From Chelydra serpentina (taxonomy: Eukaryota; Chordata; Testudines; Chelydridae), in contig JBAIAC010000059.1 of assembly GCA_037349315.1 (NCBI GenBank), positions 22,352,501-22,416,500 of the forward strand: DNA of 64,000 nt, written 5' to 3'. How positions within the stretch are numbered: position 1 is the first letter of the stretch; each line of letters begins with the position of its first letter. Positions 59,201 to 64,000 of the stretch are shown here, one piece after another. Both the position numbers and the translations under genes were made by a program. The notes below the pieces were generated by a model that was not told the DNA's origin, searched no databases, and saw nothing but the letters and a program-made list of their open reading frames with translations.

Positions 59201-62200
59201 CACTTGGATAGAAATAAAGCCATAGGGGGGCATGTCACCAAAACAATATGCAATGACTTACACATGCAGTGCCAATCAACACAAATGGGAACCATGTGGT
59301 AGGAATCCCTGGGCACTGCTATCATGCCCTATTATTCATAATTTATATGACAGTGGCACCTGCAGGCCTCAGTTGAGTTCATAACCTCATTGGGCCAGGT
59401 GCGGTACCCATGCAAAGAGATTTCCACTCTAGGAAGACAGGGGGAGAATTATTCTTCCCATTTCACAGATGGAGAACTGAGGCTTGGAGAGATGAAGTGA
59501 CTTGCCCAAGGTCACAGAGAGAGTCTGTGGCAGAGCTAGGAATTGAACCCCAGATGTCTTGAGGCCCAGTCCATGGCCTTCACCACTAGGCTGAACTTCC
59601 TTTCGATCACTATGAATTAATGTGTTTGTTTATACTACTACCAACTACATGCTTCCCAGACAGCCAAGGAGGACTGACCCCTGTGCTGACGGGCTCCCCA
59701 GCTCAGGACATGCAGCCAGGCAGCAGCACATGGCCAAGGCTCGTTACCTTTGGAAGAAGCCCTCTGGGATCTCAGGTGAGAAGTAGGCCCGGACGTGGAG
59801 ATCCTCCGGATGATCTCCTCCCCACCTCTCAGAAACCTCCTCGCTCTGGTTGAGATACGTGGGAAACAAGTAATAGGCCTCGCCGCTGTCCTGTGTTGTT
59901 TCCCACGGCTTCCCTGGTACAAACTCCCTGGCCCCTGGGTTGAGGTCCTTGGCATTCCTCACCTCCAGGCAGATCTCAAAGTGCTCCAGAAGGCTGAGCA
60001 GCCTCCCCTTCCGGGTCTTGTGCCCCACCATCTCCTCAAAGACGTCCTTCATCCCTTCCAAGTAGAGCTGGTGCTTGACCAAGGCTCGCATGGCCCTCTG
60101 GCACAGCATGGCCTTTGACTTGAACGTCCACACCCAGTTGGACTGGTCTCTGATGGTTGCGTGTTCTCCCACCAGCAGGTCCACAGAGATGCTCTCCAGC
60201 TGCTGCACTAGGCCATATCTAACGAGGATCTGAACGGGAAGAAACAAAAGGTCAGCGAGCCAGGGAAGATTACAGTAATGGATGCAGTTTTGCTTCAGTA
60301 CTTACAACACCCACATCACCAATATATCTGAGGGCCTCACAGTCTTTATTGTATCTGTCCTCACAACACCCATGAGGAGGGAGGGAGGGAGGGAAGTGCC
60401 CTAATCCCCATTTTAGGCATAGGCAATTGAAGCAGAGAGAGACTAAGCAGCTTGTCCAAGGTCACATAGGAAGCCTGTAAAGGAGCAGGGAATTGAACCT
60501 GGTTCTCCCATTCCTCGGCTAGCACCCTCTCCTTCCTCTGAGCCTCATCTCCCTGCAACATAACAGGCACAAGGCTCCTCCAGCAATCGCAGGGAATGGG
60601 ACCAGGCTCCTTCTACACAGTGCACACCAGTACGAGGAAAACAGAGGCCATAGTTGAACTGAGGCGGAAAAGGACTATTTTTAAAAAGGGGGCAGAGGGG
60701 AGGAGAATCCGAATCAGAGGCATTCATTCACTCTTCAGGATGCATTCAATGGCTATTGGATGGCTCCAAGAGACTGGGGAGAGGATGATCTAAGCCAGGT
60801 TGGTACAAGCAGAGTCTAAACTGTATTGTTAAATTTATTCACCAAAATCTGGGTTATTGCAGATAACGCAATATATGCATCTTGTGACTTAAGCCAAACT
60901 CTGTGTTTGTGGATAAACTAAGCACTATACCCAGATGTACAGACGCTCTTTCCTTAACCTGTGTATTATATCATTTTAACATTAGCTTTAATAAAAAAAT
61001 TTAATCTGCTGGCTGTGAAGATGAATTAGAGGCCTCAGTCCAGTTCCTAGTAGACAGTGTCTGCATCACAGTGGTTAGATCAGGAGACTGGAGTTAAGGA
61101 CTAGTCGGTTCTATTCCTGTCCATGATTTGCAGCATGACCTTAGGTATTTTGCTTCCATTTACCTATAATGCTGACTCTCTCTCACACGACTGTTAGGCG
61201 TAATTGATTGCTTGCAAAGTCCTTTGAGAAACCCGGCTGACTGGCCTTTGTGAGTGTAAGATCATCTCAAGAGACTTGCCCCAGAAACCAAGGCATGGCT
61301 GGAGAGCAAAATGCTTTTCTTTAAGGCTTGTTCTTTCCAAACCACCCATCACTCTTGTGCCTGGACAATGGTGTGCAGGGTGGCACGAAACAGAACACGC
61401 AGGGAGGCAGGACGCTGCTTCCCAGAGAAATAACCTGGTCATGGAAGGAGGGTTCTACAGGTACCCATGTGCTCACCTTGAACATGGTTATCAGAAAGGC
61501 TGGCCGGAGAAAGACTGTGCTTTCCAGCTGCTTGATTTCTTCATACCATATAATCAGCCCGATGCGGTGGAGGTATCTCAGGATGTCCTGGAAAAGCTCT
61601 GTGCCCAGATGGCTCAGGTGCTCTCGGTGGGTGATTTCACTGAGTAAGTGGTTGAGGTCCATCATGCCTAGAGAGAGAACAGGATCACATGGGAACTACT
61701 AACACAGGGTTTCAAACAGCAGCTGAAATGCCAGTGTGTGGGGGCTGGCCCGAGGCTGAGTCCTAAAATGGCCAACATACATCAGTGCTAACACCCATGA
61801 CTTGGCAAATCCCACTCCAGATCAAAAGCAACTTCTGGCAGAACTGGACACAGGAATCCCAAAGCACAGGGGATGCCGAGTGCCTTTATTTGCATGGCAG
61901 TACCCAGGGTGCTTTTCCAACTCTCAGCTATTTCGCTGCAGGGCTGTGGTAGGAGTGTTCAGAACAAGCCAGAGGTAAGTAGATATGCGCACGTATACCG
62001 ATATGTCCCAGGCTCTTTGAAATGGTTACTGAAATACACAGACCTTCCCGTTAGGGACCTAGTCTGGCAGTCCCTACTCAGACTAGTAGCTCCACTGAAG
62101 TCTAACCATTTAGATGGGGAAGCATTTGCAAGATCAGGCCCTCTTTGGCTGTGCGCTGCCAATATGTTCCTCTAAGGAACTTAATGCAGCTCACTCTAGT

Positions 62201-63410
62201 CCAATTTAAAGAAGAATGGACTTAATTACTCCCAGTGAACAGAGTGGAGACTGGTCATCTGGGTTGCTACTTTTCCCCTCAGGGTCGTCGCTACCATTAG
62301 GCGACCCTAGGCGGTCGCCTAGGGCACCAGGATTTGGGGGGCGGCGTTTCAGGTCTCTCGGTGGCCACCGGCGGGAGAGGCTGCCGCCGAAATGCCCTCA
62401 AGGGCACTTTTTTGGCCGCCGGGGATGTCAGCGGCATTTCAGCGGCAGCCTCTCCCGCCGCCGCCGCCTACGGCGGCAAAAAAGCTGCCACCACCCCTGC
62501 TTCCCCTTACTCCACACAACACAGGAAGAGAAAATCCACACAAGAGGCACAGAGCCTGGAGCACTGGGATGGCATTTCAGCCTAACTTCTATTTCTGACA
62601 TCCCCCTGGCTCTTGTAGGTTGAGCCAATAGCCGCAGGCACAGGAAAGATCTACACTGCAGCCAGGAGATCCTGTCTGCCTCCCCAATCTCCGGTTCTCA
62701 GATGCACTTGGCTCATTATCTCTAGAACCTCTCTAGGTCTAGACTAATCCAAGGTGGGCTATTTTAGAACATAACTAGGATGGCCACATGCAGGGATAGT
62801 GCTGCTAGGTCACTGGCTGGAAGCAGCTGAGCTCCTTGGTTACTAGACATGCTGTGAAATCGCAGCCCCCATCGTGCTGAGCCAGAAATAAACGGCGGAC
62901 AGAATTGACTAGACATACGGTTACACGCTCTACCCTGCAAGAGGACGGGGTTTGCTTCCCAATCTCTCACCCCTTAGCTGTGCAGCATCTGGGACGGCTA
63001 CCGACCACCACCTGCTTAGCTCCTAGACTGGAGACTGTGTTGAATCTCTGAACTGCCAACACGTCTCCAGTGGAATAGGGAGCAGTGAGTTTATTGGGCA
63101 TCAAAGGGAGTCCTTGGCCAGCCCTCCTTAGCCAAAAAGATGGTGGCTGCGGCATAGGTCCCCTAAAGCAGTGAACTCTCAGTGGGGAAGGGTGGTGGGA
63201 AGAAGAGAGCTATTGATACGTACCATGTTCTGCTGTCTCCTCACTCTGCTCAATATCTACGATTGCAGCTTCCACCTTCTTATAGACAGGGGGCAGCACC
63301 CGGATAACATTAGGAAATATTTCTTCATTCTTGACGTGCTCCAAAATAGTCGTTTCAAGTTTTTTAATATCCCAGTAATCAGTGCAATTGACAGGAACAA
63401 GGTTTAAAAT
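50233..63410 (-). CDS. Roco-family protein, C-terminal half (eight exons)
   Basis: Roco proteins pair a Ras-like Roc GTPase with a COR dimerisation module; MFHAS1, the relative best known in immunity, modulates Toll-like receptor signalling. Exons in transcription order: 63224-63410, 61477-61667, 59748-60229, 56064-56221, 54679-54889, 53490-53560, 51919-52025, 50233-50250. All phases close, giving 474 residues and a stop. The first exon ends the Roc domain (PVNCTDYWDI) and enters COR (IFPNVIRVLPPVYKKVEAAI). The next two carry COR features such as YLHRIGLIIWY, VFLRP and FSPEIPEGFFQR. The C-terminus has a Cys/His cluster. The N-terminus lies beyond the window. MFHAS1 has far fewer introns in mammals, so this is probably another paralog, and I give no symbol. 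Confidence 0.75.
51590..51810 (-). repeat. MIR-type SINE
   Basis: The + strand reads 'attacagattgggaaatgaggcacagagaggctaagtgacttgtccaaggtcac' and 'gcagggaattaac', a MIR in reverse, in the last intron of the Roco gene. Confidence 0.7.
51919..52025 (-). CDS. Roco gene penultimate exon
   Basis: It has acceptor CCTTTCAG and donor CAG|GTAACT. It encodes PSDLGVPQAPPPAHYYV and SYGTTTFGPSSVHVNRQ, a Pro-rich, low-complexity tail. Support comes from splice sites and phase closure, not from a known domain. Confidence 0.6.
52390..52570 (-). repeat. MIR-type SINE
   Basis: 'acagatgaggaaactaagga', 'gagctgggattagaacccaggtgtccc' and 'taaccactggaccatgc' in this order mark a reversed MIR. Confidence 0.65.
52615..52740. 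repeat. Old CR1/L3-like or SINE fragment
   Basis: 'attgtgctaggcgctgtgcaaatac' and 'cagtccctgccccaaacaactt' are words of a dispersed amniote repeat. Relatives occur at about 55135-55260 and 22895-22990. The family name is uncertain. Confidence 0.45.
52905..53175 (+). repeat. Dispersed reptile retroelement 3' end
   Basis: It ends with 'tgcatctgatgaagtgggttttagcccac', then 'aaagcttatgcccaaataaat' and 'gttagtctctaaggtaccacaagg', a sequence found many times in turtle and crocodilian genomes. It contains AATAAA. I do not assign it firmly to a class. Confidence 0.55.
53190..53390. mobile_element. hAT-like MITE (CAGGGTACGTCTACAC termini)
   Basis: It starts CAGGGTACGTCTACAC and ends GTGTAGACATACCCTC. 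TGACT occurs just outside both ends. It lies 100 bp from the small Roco exon at 53490. Confidence 0.75.
53490..53560 (-). CDS. Roco gene small exon with CxxC-H motif
   Basis: It has acceptor CTTTTAAG and donor AAAG|GTACGG. It encodes TKEEIKTCGTCGHRFRTELL, with a CGTCGH metal-knuckle-like motif. It is only 71 bp; phases fit both neighbours. Confidence 0.65.
53745..53840 (+). repeat. MIR-type SINE fragment
   Basis: 'ctagactgggagcctggggtttattcccagctctgcc' and 'acctttgccaagccactt' follow the MIR core. Confidence 0.6.
54470..54580 (+). repeat. MIR-type SINE 3' fragment
   Basis: 'cctcttggtgcttctgtttcctgttctgtagaatagg' followed by 'gtagtgaggattcag' resembles a MIR 3' part. Confidence 0.4.
54679..54889 (-). 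CDS. Roco gene exon with Cys-rich segment
   Basis: It has acceptor TCTAAAG and donor GGG|GTGTGA, phases 1 to 2. It encodes FMAIIFIIRKLSEEWPGL and then MKAPCRTAGCPAEFFWP and VCPVTCFPYRK. The cysteines (C-x4-C, later C-x3-C) may bind a metal together with the next exon. A GTGAGC two bases on is an alternative donor that would shift the frame. Confidence 0.75.
56064..56221 (-). CDS. Roco gene exon after COR core
   Basis: It has acceptor ATTGCAG and donor CAG|GTGAGT, phases 2 to 1. It encodes LMVKACSFYSAHWVAK, KPLLIKENNQKG and YIELRSRKP, continuing the beta-rich COR-B part found in Roco proteins. Confidence 0.85.
56356..56677. mobile_element. hAT MITE of the CAGGGCCGGCTC family, copy 3
   Basis: It starts CAGGGCCGGCTCCAGG and ends GTTAGAGCCGCCCCTG, with perfect flanks ACAAGGGG (56348-56355 and 56678-56685). 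It has the same orientation as copy 2 at 38699. The inside is GC-rich with a T run. Confidence 0.95.
56686..56760 (-). repeat. tRNA-like sequence (pseudogene or SINE head)
   Basis: On the minus strand a B box GGTTCAATCCC and an A-box-like CCAGCGGTAGATGC are about 40 bases apart, as in a tRNA gene. The anticodon stem does not pair well. It directly adjoins the target duplication of the hAT element at 56356. It is unlikely to be a working tRNA. Confidence 0.45.
57199..57608. mobile_element. AT-rich hAT-like element
   Basis: It starts CAGTGATACTCAGAC and ends GTCTGAGTATCATTG. The flanks CATTAACC and CACTAACC match at 7 of 8 positions. Inside are AT-rich repeats such as 'attaaccaat' and TATA-like runs. 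Confidence 0.85.
57609..59700. other. Intron of the Roco gene, no further exon seen
   Basis: Between the exons at 56064 and 59748 I find no further candidate exon; the neighbouring phases already fit. A reversed MIR lies at 59390-59610. Confidence 0.6.
59390..59610 (-). repeat. MIR-type SINE
   Basis: 'cccatttcacagatggagaactgaggc', 'gtgacttgcccaaggtcac' and 'gagctaggaattgaacccc' mark a well-preserved MIR in reverse. Confidence 0.8.
59748..60229 (-). CDS. Roco gene exon: COR core
   Basis: The largest exon here (482 bp) has acceptor CCCGTTCAG and donor AAAG|GTAACG. It encodes LVRYGLVQQLE, LLSLLEHFEICLEV, YYLFPTYL and HVRAYFSPEIPEGFFQ. These are COR-B features: helix, 'FEIC', 'FP..L' and 'P.GFF.R'. 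Confidence 0.9.
60300..60545 (-). repeat. MIR-type SINE
   Basis: 'cctcacaacacccatgaggagg', 'gagactaagcagcttgtccaaggtcaca' and 'gggaattgaacctggttctcc' mark a reversed MIR. Confidence 0.75.
61050..61220 (+). repeat. MIR-type SINE fragment
   Basis: 'gtggttagatcaggagactggagttaaggactagtcggttctattcctg' and 'gcatgaccttaggtattttgcttcc' follow the MIR head and core. Confidence 0.5.
61477..61667 (-). CDS. Roco gene exon: COR-A
   Basis: It has acceptor CTCTCTAG and donor AAG|GTGAGC, phases 1 to 0. It encodes the MMDLNHLLSEI region, then ILRYLHRIGLIIWYEE and STVFLRPAFLITMFK. This 'short helix, LH..G.I.WY, VFL.P..L' order is a signature of COR domains. Confidence 0.88.
62280..62499. mobile_element. hAT-like MITE (CAGGGTCGTCGCTACC left end)
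   Basis: It starts CAGGGTCGTCGCTACC and ends GCCACCACCCCTG. The flanks TTTCCCCT (62272-62279) and CTTCCCCT (62500-62507) match at 7 of 8 bases. It contains the palindrome GGCGACCCTAGGCGGTCGCC and GCC/CCG runs. Confidence 0.75.
63224..63410 (-). CDS. Roco gene exon: end of Roc, start of COR
   Basis: It has acceptor CGTTCCAG and donor CATG|GTACGT and encodes 62 residues plus one base. It reads PVNCTDYWDIKKL, a Roc/Ras G5-like region, and then IFPNVIRVLPPVYKKVEAAI, the start of a COR domain. Confidence 0.85.
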
Positions 63411-64000
63411 CTGGAACGAAAGAAAAAGGGAGTTCAACAGCACTCCGTTACTACGGAGCACTCAGGGCGCATGGTCCAGCTGGAACAAAGGGGGGATTTG
63501 GTTTCTATATAGCATCCTTCTTCCTACATACAGGGTTATACCATTTTTTGATTAAATGCAGTTAAAAGTAGTTAGAGGCACTAAGCTGGCCCTTGAGTTG
63601 TCCCCACTCCCTGGCCAATTGTTGTGATTTTACAATCACAATCACACTTTCCTATAGACTATTTTTAAATGTTTCTCTCTCTTGTTGCTGTGCAAGAGAC
63701 CCACACAAACGGGGAACTGACTGACGATAAACAGGAACCAGGGAAACTGACCAGACAGAATATTCAACTGATGAAAAGTTGATGAAGTAAGTGTAATGTT
63801 AAAAGCGATAAATAAGACTTTTTGGGGGGAAAAAATCAAAAAGAAAGGGGGGAGGGAATAGATCTTCCCATGTGCTACTGTGGGTAGTATTAAAGCACAA
63901 TGCAGCAAAAACCCCTGGGGAAAGACTACAGAAGGCAGAAAAGCAAACCACAGGTCATATGTCAGAAGACCACATCAAACTCATATGCCATATTTTGTCT
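63411..64000. other. Intron at the window edge
   Basis: This lies upstream of the first visible Roco exon on the minus strand. No further Roc or leucine-rich-repeat exon is seen before the window ends. Confidence 0.55.

Noticed and set aside
1..64000. CRISPR array, prophage, operon or bacterial-type defence system
   Set aside because: There are no regular spacer-repeat units or dense coding. Intron-split genes, SINEs and MITEs show vertebrate nuclear DNA.

Overview
The window is a stretch of reptile genomic DNA, most likely from a cryptodiran turtle. Three things point there: two copies of a tRNA-derived SINE of the tortoise/Cry I type (about 10976 and 27053), many old MIR-type SINEs, and a dense set of short hAT-like non-autonomous transposons of kinds I recognise from turtle sequence. 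Genes are split by long introns; there is no operon structure, no CRISPR array and no clear functional RNA gene.

Layout. Positions 1-26100 hold no gene I can recognise; they are repeats and unassigned sequence, including a 5S-rRNA-like SINE at 1762-1885 and eleven hAT-type elements, most with recognisable 8-bp target duplications. A candidate interferon-type promoter lies at 26109-26364 (IRF-like site, STAT/GAS palindrome, two CCAAT boxes, TATA box). It is followed by a possible non-coding first exon ending at 26443. The coding part of interferon regulatory factor 7 (IRF7) runs on the + strand from 28433 to 44343 in 11 exons. All ten intron phases close and give a 631-residue protein: tryptophan-pentad DNA-binding domain, an Asn/Gln/Pro-rich middle, an IRF association domain and a serine-rich tail. 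Exons 7 and 8 have the same length (255 bp), the same phases and the same weak donor, and share motifs, so they look like a tandem exon duplication.

On the opposite strand, converging on IRF7, lie the last eight coding exons of a Roco-family gene (63410 down to 50233, 474 residues). They encode the end of the Roc GTPase domain, a COR domain, and a Cys/His-containing C-terminus ending in a five-codon terminal exon. The start of this gene (Roc core, probably leucine-rich repeats) lies beyond position 64000. The nearest well-known relative is MFHAS1, but the many introns suggest a separate paralog. A poly(A) signal at 45611 is the likely end of IRF7 and one at 50089-50094 (minus) the likely end of the Roco gene, leaving about 4.4 kb between them.

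Both genes plausibly act in innate immunity: IRF7 is the inducible regulator of type I interferon genes, and Roco proteins such as MFHAS1 modulate Toll-like receptor signalling. That link is inference from family knowledge. Introns and flanks are full of transposon relics: 19 hAT-type MITEs, two candidate LTRs inside IRF7 introns, and about 15 MIR-like fragments.
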